Assembly: GCF_011683955.1 (NCBI RefSeq)
Contig: NZ_JAAQPI010000014.1
Location: 154,937-218,936 of the forward strand
Direction: 5' to 3'
Origin: Pseudomaricurvus alkylphenolicus
GTDB lineage: Bacteria; Pseudomonadota; Gammaproteobacteria; Pseudomonadales; Cellvibrionaceae
DNA length: 64,000 nt
Shown here: positions 52,426 to 61,703 of the stretch, piece by piece
How the letters are laid out: every line of letters begins with the position of its first letter
How positions within the stretch are numbered: position 1 is the first letter of the stretch
Program-made: the position numbers and the translations under genes
The notes under the pieces: model-generated
Seen by the model: the letters and a program-made list of their open reading frames with translations, nothing else
Database searches by the model: none
What the model was told of the DNA's origin: nothing

Positions 52426-52710
52426 CTAAAAGAGCCCCTGTATGCTGATGGCGATGGCGGAATCGCCTTCTACGTCGATATCGCCTTCCATCACCGCGCC
52501 CATTGGGTCGATTTCCGCGTTGACTATCTTTTCGAAGACCTCTATCGACATGCTTAAGGTGCAGTTAGCCTCTTTGTCTTGCGTTGAGATGTCCTGTCCG
52601 TGTATATGAATCACGTGATCTGGGCCCAGACGGAATTTTACCGGCTCAGGGAATCCACCAAATTTTTCGACCGCTGGTGTAAAAGTGTTGATGATGGTTT
52701 CTATATTCAT
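52426..52710 (-). CDS. SCP2-like sterol/lipid-binding domain protein
   Basis: 94 residues from ATG 52710: helical start, FRLGPDHVIHIHGQDIS, CTLSMSIEVFEKIVNAEIDPMGAVMEGDIDVEGD. The last stretch, with a strand-then-helix order and the M-x-G-D-I-x-V-x-G-D turn, is typical of SCP2 domains that bind fatty acyl or sterol-like ligands. It lies 46 bp after the TauD-type gene and may hold its hydrophobic substrate. The frame is open upstream into the dioxygenase region, but that part does not match the family. Confidence 0.75.
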   Translation of the reverse strand: MNIETIINTFTPAVEKFGGFPEPVKFRLGPDHVIHIHGQDISTQDKEANCTLSMSIEVFEKIVNAEIDPMGAVMEGDIDVEGDSAIAISIQGLF

Positions 52711-52756
52711 AGCGAGATCCAATGCAATATTACGGGGATGATTTCTGTTAATGGCG

Positions 52757-53605
52757 TTAACAACCGGCTTTATCGGCAATAGTCGTGCGGTGAAGCTCTC
52801 GTCGATGACCTTCGAATCCACCGGTGGCTTTGTGTAACACACTGCGGTTGTCCCACATTACGAACATGTCTTTTTCCCACTTGTGTCGATAGACAAAACG
52901 TTCCTGAACCTGCCATCTTTGCAGCTCCATAACCAAGTCCATACCCTCTTTTTGCGGCATGTCTTCGACGCCCACAATATAGGCAATGGCCGAGCCGTAG
53001 ATCGATTGCTTACCACTTTCCGGGTGCTTGATGATGAAGGGGTGAGTTTCTGACTCCAGAGCCTCATCAGAGGCGTTGATTTCCATACTATGACTCTTGA
53101 ACTTGTCGCCGTAGGAACCCTTTTTCGAATAGCCCATTTTGGCCGAATGTATAGCGATCCTGCCTTCGAGTTTATCTCGCAGGTCTTCAGGCATTTGTTC
53201 AAGGGCCATCACTTGATTGGCAAACAGCGTGTCACCGCCGGTTGGTGGAATGTCAATTCCAAACAGGCAAGTTGCGAACGGCGGATCTGCTTTGAATGTC
53301 CAGTCGGCGTGCCAGATGTCGGCGAAAATCGGACTGGTCTCGTCGGCTTCGCGTTTGATGGCAATCATATGTTTGCGTCCGGGTATTGGAACCACGAAAG
53401 GATCAACCGCCAGGTGGCCAAAATACCCGGACACTCGCTCCAGGTCGTCGTCGTTCATGGGCTGTTGACGAAAGATGATTACGTGGTGTTCGTTCCACGC
53501 TTTTCGGATATCTCGAATTTGATCGCTATCGAGCGGTTTTGTTAAGTCAACGCCCTCAATATAAGCACCACAGGCTTCACCGGTAGGAACTACGGTAATT
53601 GTCAT
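52757..53605 (-). CDS. TauD/TfdA-type Fe(II)/2-oxoglutarate dioxygenase
   Basis: 282 residues. The 2-His-1-Asp iron site is H99-x-D101 (IWHADWTF) and His258 (VLHKATGGF), with the oxoglutarate-binding Arg in RRELHRTT near 269. GGDTLFANQ near 125 is also conserved. Members hydroxylate taurine, 2,4-D, alkyl sulfates or other carboxylates. A perfect AAGGAG (53614-53620, minus strand) supports ATG 53605 over a start at 53641. Followed by an SCP2-like gene. Sulfonate, sulfate-ester or aromatic ether substrates are possible. Confidence 0.9.
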   Translation of the reverse strand: MTITVVPTGEACGAYIEGVDLTKPLDSDQIRDIRKAWNEHHVIIFRQQPMNDDDLERVSGYFGHLAVDPFVVPIPGRKHMIAIKREADETSPIFADIWHADWTFKADPPFATCLFGIDIPPTGGDTLFANQVMALEQMPEDLRDKLEGRIAIHSAKMGYSKKGSYGDKFKSHSMEINASDEALESETHPFIIKHPESGKQSIYGSAIAYIVGVEDMPQKEGMDLVMELQRWQVQERFVYRHKWEKDMFVMWDNRSVLHKATGGFEGHRRELHRTTIADKAGC

Positions 53606-53801
53606 TTTCACTGTCTCCTTTCTTTTACTTGTCTGTGTCAAATGCGCATTTCAATACACGAGCGGTGCTCAGAATAGTCCAAGTTTTAAAACTGCCACAG
53701 GACTCAAGGGGCCAATCGATTGATGTTTCAGGCCAAATCGACTTGCGTAAACGCTTTCTGAGGATCGAACCACCCAATGATTTTTCAATAAATGATGACG
53801 T

Positions 53802-53834
53802 AAAAAAAAGGGCTCAACTGGCTGCCTGAGCCCT
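53802..53834 (-). terminator. Intrinsic terminator (minus strand)
   Basis: An 8-bp stem AGGGCTCA/TGAGCCCT with a 10-base loop is followed on the minus strand by eight T residues. It ends the SDR-GST run. Confidence 0.88.
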
Positions 53835-53862
53835 AAAAACGAGCGAAAAGTGCGCTATTGTA

Positions 53863-54486
53863 TTACTGCGCGGATGTTCTCTTAAAGGCGTCGAGTTCGT
53901 TAAATCGCGTGGAAAGTGCCGAGAGTTTGGGACAGGTTTTTTCATTGACAACTTCAGGGTCTACCATGTGCGCAATCGGAAAAATCAACCCAACGGCAAT
54001 GTCGGCGTGCGTCATACGGTTTTCGAAAAGGTAATCAGCCCCTTCAGCAAAGATATGGGGGTTCTCTTCGACTTGCAGAACACCTCCGAGCAGTTGACTC
54101 TTGAGATGCTCAGCCCATTCATCCCACACCAGGTCCTTGGGGCGACGATGTGCTTCGTAGAACCAGGCGGTTGCCTTGTCCATCGCGCCGGTCAAACAAG
54201 CCAGTACCTGCCCATATTGTCTTCGGTTACGGGGCTCTTTCGGAATCAGCCGATCTGCTTCAGGCGCCAGTTGATCCAGTTCCATCAAAATTTGGTCGCT
54301 GTCGATCAGAACGTCGCCGTCATCGAGTACCAAAGAGGGAATCCTGGCCAGCTTGCTGTGTTCACGAATCAGTGTTTGATCTTTGACAACAGAGACTTCC
54401 AATAACGTATAGTCCATTCCGTACAGATTGAGTGGAATAGCGACTCGACGAACGAAGTGGGAGAGGTAGCTACCAACCAGTTTCAT
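53863..54486 (-). CDS. Glutathione S-transferase-family protein
   Basis: 207 residues. Thioredoxin-like N-terminal domain (LVGSYLSHFVRRVAIPLNLYGMDY, then KLARIPSLVLDDGDVLIDSDQIL with the cis-Pro and the Asp-Ser glutathione site near 48-64) and an all-helical C-terminal domain (THADIAVGLIFPIAHM near 162). The catalytic residue of the first helix is Ser or Tyr in the SYLS segment. It directly abuts the SDR stop codon, so the two are one operon. It may do a glutathione-dependent isomerisation or dehalogenation/ether-cleavage step. Confidence 0.88.
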   Translation of the reverse strand: MKLVGSYLSHFVRRVAIPLNLYGMDYTLLEVSVVKDQTLIREHSKLARIPSLVLDDGDVLIDSDQILMELDQLAPEADRLIPKEPRNRRQYGQVLACLTGAMDKATAWFYEAHRRPKDLVWDEWAEHLKSQLLGGVLQVEENPHIFAEGADYLFENRMTHADIAVGLIFPIAHMVDPEVVNEKTCPKLSALSTRFNELDAFKRTSAQ

Positions 54487-55227
54487 TCAAAAGTTCTCCG
54501 TTGCTGTGCGAACATCTATTTCGTGAGTCCAGGCTCGCGAAGGCTGCTGTTCGAGCATTTCGTAGATATCGACGATCCCCTCAATATCCACCAATCCCTC
54601 TTTGCCCAGTGCTTCAGCCACTTCGGGTCTGCCTTTATTGATTCGATCGCCGTCAATGGCACCATCAATGACCACGTGGGCAACATGAATGCCCTTGGGA
54701 CCAAACTCTCTGGCCAATGACTGCGCCAGTGCCCTCAGGCCGGCTTTGGCAGAGGTAAATGCCGAAAAGAAGGGCTTGCCCCTCATTGACGCGCTGGCGC
54801 CCGTAAAGAGCAGCGTGCCTTCTTCGTTCGGAGCCATGTGCTTGAGTGCAAGTTGGCTGAAGAGAAAACCACCGAAGCAGGCGATACGCCAGCACTTCTC
54901 GAAATAGCCAGGTTCCATTTCCAGGAAGTGCCCGGGCATGTTGTTGCCCGCGTTGTATATGGCCAGTTTTATTGTGCCAAGATCACTGGCTGTAGAGAAA
55001 AGCGCTTCCAACGTGTCTACTTCGGTCGCATCACAGACCACCGCCGTGGCCCTTCCACCACTGGCCGTGATGGTCTCAGCCACCGTTTCAATCTTTGCCG
55101 CGGTCCTGCCCGCTACGACTACGTGATAGTTGGCGGCTGCAAAGCGTCGGCACAGGCTGGCTCCCATGCCATTTTCCGGACCGACACCGATAATTACGGC
55201 GACTTTTTCGTTCTGAGAACTCGTCAT
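54487..55227 (-). CDS. SDR-family protein with Phe replacing the catalytic Tyr
   Basis: 246 residues. Rossmann start VIIGVGPENGMGASLCRRF, NAGNN near 90, TGASASMRG near 136, then SAFTSAKAGLRALAQSLA: the YxxxK active site reads F-T-S-A-K. The cofactor fold is intact and Lys is kept, but the proton-donating Tyr is absent, as in a known divergent SDR branch with FxSAK. So it may bind NAD(P) but use other chemistry. It begins a two-gene unit with the GST, ended by the terminator at 53802. A GGAGTCAC tract precedes ATG 55227. Confidence 0.8.
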   Translation of the reverse strand: MTSSQNEKVAVIIGVGPENGMGASLCRRFAAANYHVVVAGRTAAKIETVAETITASGGRATAVVCDATEVDTLEALFSTASDLGTIKLAIYNAGNNMPGHFLEMEPGYFEKCWRIACFGGFLFSQLALKHMAPNEEGTLLFTGASASMRGKPFFSAFTSAKAGLRALAQSLAREFGPKGIHVAHVVIDGAIDGDRINKGRPEVAEALGKEGLVDIEGIVDIYEMLEQQPSRAWTHEIDVRTATENF

Positions 55228-55367
55228 GATTGTGACTCCGAGATTGAAGTGGATTCCTGGGTTCGTAACCAGATGTCACAATCTTAGCGTGTGGTTCGAC
55301 ACTCGCGCCAATAGTTAGATTTTGCAGGGGGGCAAAAAGAATTGTATAGCCGCGCGCTAGATGCTGC

Positions 55368-56273
55368 TCACAGGGCGGTTCCAGGCAGGTCATATTCGCG
55401 AAAAACATCAATAATCCGGCGAATGACGGGCAGGCAGGCATTGGAGGCCAGAGCGATACAGGCCGCGTACCAACGAATCGGCACTGGCAACGAAGTAAGT
55501 ACAATCTTGCCGTTAGCGACCTCTTCGCTAAAAATGGCACTTGGCCCTATAGTGACCTGATCAGACCGCTCGACCACGTCCTTGATAATGGAATAATTGT
55601 CGCAAATGATCCTCGAAGCATTCAGGTCCTTTAATGCCTCCATTTGATCAATCATGTACTGGGGAATGTGCGGGGCAATCAGGGGAAAACTAAAAAGCTC
55701 ATCGAGCGGAATCGGCCGCCCGCCGTGGTATTTTTCGACAAGCGGGTGGTGCGCTCTGGTAGCGATCATCAGAGGTTGACTGGCAATCGGGAAAATCTGG
55801 TATTCTTCGCGGGTGCTGCTCTCCTCAAATGGACCTACAGCGATATCCACCAGCCCTTCGAGCAGAAGCTGCTTAAGGTCGTCTGACTTTTCCGTTCGGA
55901 TGGTGATATTGAGATTGCTGGTCGGGGAATTTGTCAGCTGCAGGATGGAGTAAGGGAAATACAATTGTTCTACGATAGGACCTACGCCTATCCTGAGCTC
56001 GCCCGCTTCCAGCGTGTTCATCAGCTCTATGTGTCGTTCGATACTCTGTATTTTGGTTTTTATGGGTTCCGAACTCTCGATGATGAACTTGGTGTGATCG
56101 GTGGGCGATAGTCCATTACTGCTGCGCAGAAACAGGGAAGTGGCCAACTGGGATTCAAGCCGACTCAGACGCCGACTCAGAGTTGGCTGGGTAACATGCA
56201 GAATTTCTGATGCTTTGCTGATACTGCCATATTTGGTAATGGCCTCAAGCATCGCGATATCAGAAATATCCAT
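55368..56273 (-). CDS. LysR-family transcriptional regulator
   Basis: 301 residues. HTH at about 1-58 (IAMLEAITKYGSISKASEIL, TQPTLSRRLSRLESQLATSLF) and an effector domain (GELRIGVGPIVEQLYFPYS near 95). It is divergent from the reductase-tautomerase-aldehyde-dehydrogenase-GMC run starting 56540 and upstream of the SDR-GST pair on its own strand; it could control both. The intergenic 56274-56539 carries no gene. Confidence 0.9.
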   Translation of the reverse strand: MDISDIAMLEAITKYGSISKASEILHVTQPTLSRRLSRLESQLATSLFLRSSNGLSPTDHTKFIIESSEPIKTKIQSIERHIELMNTLEAGELRIGVGPIVEQLYFPYSILQLTNSPTSNLNITIRTEKSDDLKQLLLEGLVDIAVGPFEESSTREEYQIFPIASQPLMIATRAHHPLVEKYHGGRPIPLDELFSFPLIAPHIPQYMIDQMEALKDLNASRIICDNYSIIKDVVERSDQVTIGPSAIFSEEVANGKIVLTSLPVPIRWYAACIALASNACLPVIRRIIDVFREYDLPGTAL

Positions 56274-56539
56274 AGTGTTGTCTCTCTATAGAACTTAACG
56301 GTATTAAATCGCTTCTCTAAATCATAGAACAATTAACCTGGGCTAGCCAGCGGCATTCTGTTATGCATCTGTTTCTGTGGTGCTCATAAAAAAACGCATC
56401 GCCGGGATCGTTCTTTGAGCTATACACATTCTTTGCCCCTCCTACAAAAAATGGTAAGTCCTACCGCACACAGATTTCATGTATCGTTGGTCGTATCAAA
56501 AGATGTTAGAAACGTTGTGAATTAAGAGTCTGTGGAACT

Positions 56540-57556
56540 ATGGTGATTAACCGATTTGTTCGTCTGGATAGGCAACCTGTGGGGGCGCCCTCGGCAGAGT
56601 TGTTTTCCCTGCACAGCGAGGGGATGCCTGAGCTCGCCAAAGGGCAATACCTCATCAAAAATCAATACATCGCAATGGACCCGGCCTTGGTCGGCAGGCT
56701 GCGAGCGGAAAACAACTACGCCGATCAGGTAGAACCGGGAAGCGTGATGCATGCATATTGTGTGGGCAGAGTGATGGCCAGTCGTAACGAGCGGTTTGAA
56801 CTGGGCCAAATGCTGTACGGTCAATTCGACATGCAGCAGTACAAACTCGCCGATGACACTACGCTCAGTATTCCCGTCGATGACGGCGTAGACCCATCAA
56901 GCCTCTATCTCGGCGTTTTGGGAACCACCGGAGCCACCGCCTATTTTGCTCTGCAGGAGTTATGCGAACCCAAAGCAGGCGAATGTATCGTAGTGTCATC
57001 GGCGGCCAGTTCCGTTGGAGCCACAGCGGGTCAATTGGCAAAGCGTGCGGGTTGCCGAACGGTGGGAATCGTCAGCTCTCAAGCAAAAGCTGATCATGTG
57101 AAATCGGCTTATGGCTATGATGATGTCGTGTGCTATCGGGGAAAGACGGTTCAAGAGCTCTCCGAGGCGCTATCGGCCGTTTGTCCAAGTGGTATCGATA
57201 TGTACTTCGACAATACCTCCGGTGATATCTCCGAGGCCTTGCTCGACCTGTATAACGATCACGCCCGAATTGCCGTTGTGGGCCGCATGGGGCTGTCGCA
57301 TTTGGAAAACACCTGTCAAGACTCAGGGCGCCGCGACAACAGCGTGATTCTATCCAAGCGAATCAAAAAGCAGGGGTTCGTTGTCCTTGACTATCTGCAT
57401 CGCATGAGTGAAGCGCTTTCCTGTCTCAAGGAGCTTGTTCAAGCTGGAGAGCTGACTGTCGAGGAAGACATTATGGAGGGCATAGACAATGCACCAAAGG
57501 CGTTCATGAGAATGATAAAGGGCGAGAATCTTGGAAAGCAACTGGTCAAGATTTGA
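56540..57556 (+). CDS. NADP-dependent double-bond reductase (CurA-like MDR)
   Basis: 338 residues. Zinc-free MDR of the CurA/prostaglandin-reductase/leukotriene-dehydrogenase type: YIAMDPALVGRL near 43, LGVLGTTGATAYFAL near 128, VVSSAASSVGATAGQLAKRAG near 151, and YFDNTSGDISEALL near 218. These reduce the C=C of alpha,beta-unsaturated ketones or aldehydes with NADPH. It is first of a run of five genes with short gaps, facing LysR. The substrate is probably an enone made by the GMC or SDR enzymes. Confidence 0.87.
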   Translation: MVINRFVRLDRQPVGAPSAELFSLHSEGMPELAKGQYLIKNQYIAMDPALVGRLRAENNYADQVEPGSVMHAYCVGRVMASRNERFELGQMLYGQFDMQQYKLADDTTLSIPVDDGVDPSSLYLGVLGTTGATAYFALQELCEPKAGECIVVSSAASSVGATAGQLAKRAGCRTVGIVSSQAKADHVKSAYGYDDVVCYRGKTVQELSEALSAVCPSGIDMYFDNTSGDISEALLDLYNDHARIAVVGRMGLSHLENTCQDSGRRDNSVILSKRIKKQGFVVLDYLHRMSEALSCLKELVQAGELTVEEDIMEGIDNAPKAFMRMIKGENLGKQLVKI

Positions 57557-57632
57557 ATTCCAGGTGATCAAGAAATCCTGAACAACTACAGATTTCCAAC
57601 AGTGAATTTTATAGAAAATTGATAGGTGAACA

Positions 57633-57947
57633 ATGACTTACTGTATCTGCCTGCTACAAGAAGGCCAAATACCAGAACATCAGGTTGCTGACCTTGGTAA
57701 CGGTATCCATGATATTGCTGCAAAACACTCTCTGGGAACGGAACCCAACATCAGTTGGATTATTGTACCGAAGGGGCAGGGCTGGACGGCGGGACAACCG
57801 TCTACCTCTTCAGTAGTGACCATGATGACCTCGTCAATGGAGCAAAGTCAAAGGGTTAAGATCCTAAATGACATTTGTAACCTGTGGACGGAACGCACCG
57901 GGTGCCACATCAACGAAATCATCGCCACCGTTATGCCCGTGGAATAG
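57633..57947 (+). CDS. Tautomerase-fold protein without Pro1
   Basis: 104 residues. Its length and order (YCICLLQEGQIPEHQ, WIIVPKGQGWTAGQPSTSS, helix, CHINEIIATVMPVE) suggest the tautomerase/MIF fold and kinship with the next gene. The residue after Met is Thr, not the catalytic Pro, so it may be inactive or a partner subunit. AGGTGA precedes ATG 57633. It is 9 bp before the second tautomerase gene; the pair may form heteromeric assemblies. Confidence 0.6.
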   Translation: MTYCICLLQEGQIPEHQVADLGNGIHDIAAKHSLGTEPNISWIIVPKGQGWTAGQPSTSSVVTMMTSSMEQSQRVKILNDICNLWTERTGCHINEIIATVMPVE

Positions 57948-57956
57948 GAGAAAATC

Positions 57957-58397
57957 ATGCCACTTTATCTTTGCAGCTCGAAGTCCGGATCCATTCCTGA
58001 AGACAAAAAACAACGTATTTCCCAAGCCATTACCGAAGTTCACTGCCACGTTACCGGTGCGCCGCCGACATTTGTTCACGTTTTCTTTTTCGAGGCAGAT
58101 CAACTTAGCATTTTGCAGAGCCTTTGGGGTGGTGGTGACTCTGACTCTGAATATCAGTTGTTTGGCAATATCCGATCGGGGCGAACCGACGCTATTAAAT
58201 CAATGTTGGTTGGTGGTATGCGACAAGCTGTGGCCGAAGTGCTCGAAACGGAGCTGTCTGAGGTCACCATGGCCACTAAGGATATCGAAGCCAAGTGGGT
58301 GATGGAGGGCGGTGATTTACTGCCGGAACCTGGCGAAGAAGAGGCCTGGCTCGAGAGGCACAATCAGAAAATGGCGGCAGCAAATCAGGCGGTTTGA
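57957..58397 (+). CDS. Tautomerase-superfamily enzyme with Pro1 (cis-CaaD-like size)
   Basis: 146 residues starting M-P-L-Y, so Pro1 is available as the catalytic base after Met removal. The beta-alpha-beta repeat order (IPEDKKQRISQAITEVHCHVTG, VHVFFFEADQL, then a second unit with RSGRTDAIKSMLVGGMRQAVAEVL) fits the longer cis-CaaD/MSAD-like group, in which two 4-OT units are fused. They tautomerise or hydrate enols and unsaturated acids. TAGGAGAAAA precedes the ATG. An Arg (SGR) in the second half could be the substrate Arg. Confidence 0.75.
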   Translation: MPLYLCSSKSGSIPEDKKQRISQAITEVHCHVTGAPPTFVHVFFFEADQLSILQSLWGGGDSDSEYQLFGNIRSGRTDAIKSMLVGGMRQAVAEVLETELSEVTMATKDIEAKWVMEGGDLLPEPGEEEAWLERHNQKMAAANQAV

Positions 58398-58413
58398 GAA
58401 AGGTACCCTAGCT

Positions 58414-59886
58414 ATGAGCGTCGTTAGCATGATCACACCCAGCAGCAACTGCGATGATCTGGGAGATGTTTTCCAAAGGCAAAAGACCGCGTTTGATCGT
58501 CATCGGATGCCGTCGCTGCAAGAGCGTATCAGACGTCTCGATCTCCTGCACAATGCCGTGCTGGATTATCAGGACCGGCTGATCGCAGCGGTGAATAACG
58601 ATTTCGGAAACCGAAGTCAGGCTGAAACTCGACTGGCAGAGATTTTTCCGATCCTTGAAGGCATTCACTATTGCCGGAAAAACCTCAAACGGTGGATGAA
58701 GCCACAACGCCGCAAGGTACCACTACTGGTGATGCCAGCCAGTGTCCAGTTGGTACCCCAGCCTGTGGGCGTGGTGGGTATCGTTGTGCCCTGGAATTTT
58801 CCAATTTTTCTGGGACTGTCGCCACTGCTTTACGCGTTGGCCGCCGGCAATCATGCGATGTTGAAGATGTCGGAGTTTGCTCCGCAAACCGGCGAACTCA
58901 TGTGCCAGATGCTGAGCGAGGTATTCCCCGAAGAACAGGTTGCCGTTTTCAATGGTGATGTGGAGGTTGCGACCCGGTTTACCAACCTTCCTTTCGATCA
59001 TCTGGTGTTTACCGGCTCGACCCAGGTGGGCAGAACCGTGATGCGCAGCGCCGCTGAAAATCTCACACCGGTCACTTTGGAACTGGGTGGAAAGTCCCCC
59101 GCCATCATTCACCGGGAATTCCCCGTTCGCGAGGCTGCCAAACGTATTGCTTTCGGCAAGAGCATTAACGCCGGTCAGGTATGCGTCTCTCCAGACTATG
59201 TGCTCTGCCCCAGAGAGCATGTCAATGACTTCTGTCGTGAATTTATCAAGGTTCTCACAGAGAGCTATCCAACCATCAAGCGCAACAAGGACTACACAGC
59301 CATCATCACAGAGCGCCAGCGCGACCGACTAAAGTCCTACGTTCGAGATGCACGGGAAAAGGGGGCTCAGGTCATGGAAGTTAATCCCGCGGGTGAGTCC
59401 TTCGACACCGACAGAAAGCTGCCTATGACGCTCCTGCTGAATGTTAATAATGACATGAAAGTGATGCAGGACGAAATCTTTGGTCCTCTTCTCCCCGTAT
59501 TGCCCTATGACAGTCTCGATGAAGCGCTAGCCTATGTAAATGGTCGTGATCGTCCGCTTGCTCTGTATTACTTCGACTGGGACGGGAAAAGAGCACAAAA
59601 GGTTCTGGAAAATACCCACTCAGGTGGAGCCTGCGTCAACGATACCATGAGCCACGTAATGGCTGATGATATTCCCTTTGGTGGCGTGGGACCATCTGGG
59701 ATCGGTCAGTATCACGGCAGAGAGGGGTTTGAGACCTTTTCCAATCTAAAGGGCGTTGTCAAAAAAGGGCGACTCAATGCTTCGGACTTTGTCGGCGCAC
59801 CTTGGGATAGACCAATCTTTAACATGCTGGTTGCTTTTCACGGGTTAAAGTTTCGAAAAAGAAAGATCAAGGGTGACATCGCATGA
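58414..59886 (+). CDS. Aldehyde dehydrogenase (coniferyl-aldehyde-dehydrogenase-like)
   Basis: 490 residues. PWNFPIFLGLSPLL near 125, LVFTGSTQVGRTVM near 197, general-base Glu in LELGGKSP near 222, nucleophile Cys in NAGQVCVSPDYVL near 256, EIFGPLLPVLPYD near 351 and PFGGVGPSGIGQYHG near 420. The short C-terminus with a hydrophobic tail fits class-3-type or coniferyl aldehyde dehydrogenases. It oxidises an aldehyde to acid with NAD(P). ATG 58414 is chosen with AAAGG upstream. It overlaps the GMC gene by four bases, so the aldehyde may be the GMC product. Confidence 0.88.
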   Translation: MSVVSMITPSSNCDDLGDVFQRQKTAFDRHRMPSLQERIRRLDLLHNAVLDYQDRLIAAVNNDFGNRSQAETRLAEIFPILEGIHYCRKNLKRWMKPQRRKVPLLVMPASVQLVPQPVGVVGIVVPWNFPIFLGLSPLLYALAAGNHAMLKMSEFAPQTGELMCQMLSEVFPEEQVAVFNGDVEVATRFTNLPFDHLVFTGSTQVGRTVMRSAAENLTPVTLELGGKSPAIIHREFPVREAAKRIAFGKSINAGQVCVSPDYVLCPREHVNDFCREFIKVLTESYPTIKRNKDYTAIITERQRDRLKSYVRDAREKGAQVMEVNPAGESFDTDRKLPMTLLLNVNNDMKVMQDEIFGPLLPVLPYDSLDEALAYVNGRDRPLALYYFDWDGKRAQKVLENTHSGGACVNDTMSHVMADDIPFGGVGPSGIGQYHGREGFETFSNLKGVVKKGRLNASDFVGAPWDRPIFNMLVAFHGLKFRKRKIKGDIA

Positions 59887-61502
59887 TTAAGGAAGCAACC
59901 CTGGAGGATACCTACGACTTTGTTATTGTAGGCAGCGGGTTTGGTGGATCTGTGAGTGCGCTGCGTTTGGCTGAAAAAGGCTACCGTGTTCTTGTGATCG
60001 AAAAGGGGACCTGGTACAACGAAGTCTCTTTGCCCGGAACCACCTGGAAATTGGGTAAGTGGCTTTGGATGCCGTCTGTCGGTCTACGAGGCATCATGAA
60101 AATGACCCACCTTCGTCACGCAACCGTTATGTCCGGTGTTGGTGTTGGTGGTGGCTCGTTGGTTTATGGTGCAACCTTGCCAACTCCAAAGAGTGCGTTC
60201 TTTAATTCAGGCTCTTGGTCAGATTTAGCTGACTGGGAGAAGACACTGAAGCCCCATTATGCAACGGCACTGAAAATGCTGGGAGCAAGACAAAACCCGA
60301 CACACTCGCCGGCTGATGAGGTGATCAAGACTCTGGCGGAAAATGCCGGAAAACCCGACAAGTTTGAGCCCTCAAAGGTGGGTATCTTTTTTAGCGATGC
60401 CGACCGGGAAGGCGAGTTGGTTGATGATCCGTATTTTGATGGTCAAGGCCCCAAACGCAGGGGCTGCATTCAGTGTGGTGAGTGCATGACCGGCTGCAGA
60501 CACAACGCTAAGAACAGCCTGGATAAGAACTATTTGTATCTGGCTCAAAAAATGGGTGTGAAAGTTCTTGCCGAAACGGAGGTTGTGGATATTTCTCCTT
60601 CAGGTTCCACCGTTGGTGACGAAGGTTACTTCGTTACGGCACGCACACGACAGTCCGCTTTTAGGTCTGTTAAACGGACGCTGTCTGTAGGAGCGGTGAT
60701 TTTTTCGGGAGGGGTAGTAGGCACGGTTCCGCTTCTACTCAAGTTGAAGCAAAGAGGCCGGTTGCCACGGCTTTCCGCTAGACTGGGGCAGGATATTCGA
60801 ACCAACAATGAGTCCTTAACAGGAGTGACTTCACTAAAAGACGACAAGGACTTCTCTCGAGGCATTGCGATTGGGTCCATCCTGAGCACAGATGAACACA
60901 GCCATGTCGAACCGGTGCACTACGGAGCTGCGTCTGGAACTTGGCGATTTTTGCTGGGCCCATTGGTCACGGGCGGATCCCTGGCAAAGCGGTTTCGGAA
61001 CTTTCTGCAGGAGATGGTTCAGTCACCAGCAGAAAACCTCAACGTCTTATTTAGAAGAGGCTGGGGTCACCGAACCATTTACCTCCTATTTATGCAGCAT
61101 TTGGACAGTACTCTAAGCTTGGAACTTGGGCGCTTTGGTCGGATAAAGTCAAAGCTGCCTGCCACTGAAGGTACCCAGGCACCCTCTTGTGATATTCCAG
61201 AGGCGATTGAGGTCACTCGAAAGGTTGAGGAGATTATGGAGGGTAAAGCAACCCGCTCATTGACCGATCTGCTAACCGGAGCTCCGTCAACGGCTCATGT
61301 GTTGGGTGGGGCTGTGATGGGTAAGGATGAACATTCCGGGGTTGTCAATCAATTCGGTCAGGTATTTAACTATGACAACCTCTATATCTGCGATGGATCG
61401 ACAGTTTCGGCCAATCCCGGGGTTAACCCTTCGTTAACCATCACGGCTATTACTGAGCATGTGATGAGCCATATTCAGTCAAAGTCCAAAAAAGACGAGT
61501 AA
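59883..61502 (+). CDS. GMC-family oxidoreductase (cholesterol-oxidase-like)
   Basis: 539 residues. FAD site FVIVGSGFGGSVSALRLAEKGYRVLVIEKG at 14-43, SGVGVGGGSLVYG near 85, the C-x2-C-x2-C-x3-C segment CIQCGECMTGC near 199, also usual in this GMC branch, and the C-terminal NPGVNPSLTITAI near 514 with STAHVLGGAVMG before it. Members oxidise alcohols of sterols or long aliphatic substrates. ATGA overlap with the aldehyde dehydrogenase gene shows translational coupling: alcohol to aldehyde to acid is the plain reading. No signal peptide is seen. Confidence 0.88.
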   Translation: MIKEATLEDTYDFVIVGSGFGGSVSALRLAEKGYRVLVIEKGTWYNEVSLPGTTWKLGKWLWMPSVGLRGIMKMTHLRHATVMSGVGVGGGSLVYGATLPTPKSAFFNSGSWSDLADWEKTLKPHYATALKMLGARQNPTHSPADEVIKTLAENAGKPDKFEPSKVGIFFSDADREGELVDDPYFDGQGPKRRGCIQCGECMTGCRHNAKNSLDKNYLYLAQKMGVKVLAETEVVDISPSGSTVGDEGYFVTARTRQSAFRSVKRTLSVGAVIFSGGVVGTVPLLLKLKQRGRLPRLSARLGQDIRTNNESLTGVTSLKDDKDFSRGIAIGSILSTDEHSHVEPVHYGAASGTWRFLLGPLVTGGSLAKRFRNFLQEMVQSPAENLNVLFRRGWGHRTIYLLFMQHLDSTLSLELGRFGRIKSKLPATEGTQAPSCDIPEAIEVTRKVEEIMEGKATRSLTDLLTGAPSTAHVLGGAVMGKDEHSGVVNQFGQVFNYDNLYICDGSTVSANPGVNPSLTITAITEHVMSHIQSKSKKDE

Positions 61503-61703
61503 ATGCCCGGCACTTTAGCAATTCTATATTTGCTCATACAATTTATTGCGAGGAGCTCAAAATAATCAGCATGACTACCTTTTAATGGCCCGTGTTAGGA
61601 TATTGAAAGGTTAGAAATTGGCCGAAAAGATTATATGCATTAACGGAAGTCAGTAACTAAAGCTGATTCTAGAATAACTATATTAAACGTGAGGAAGGTC
61701 CAA

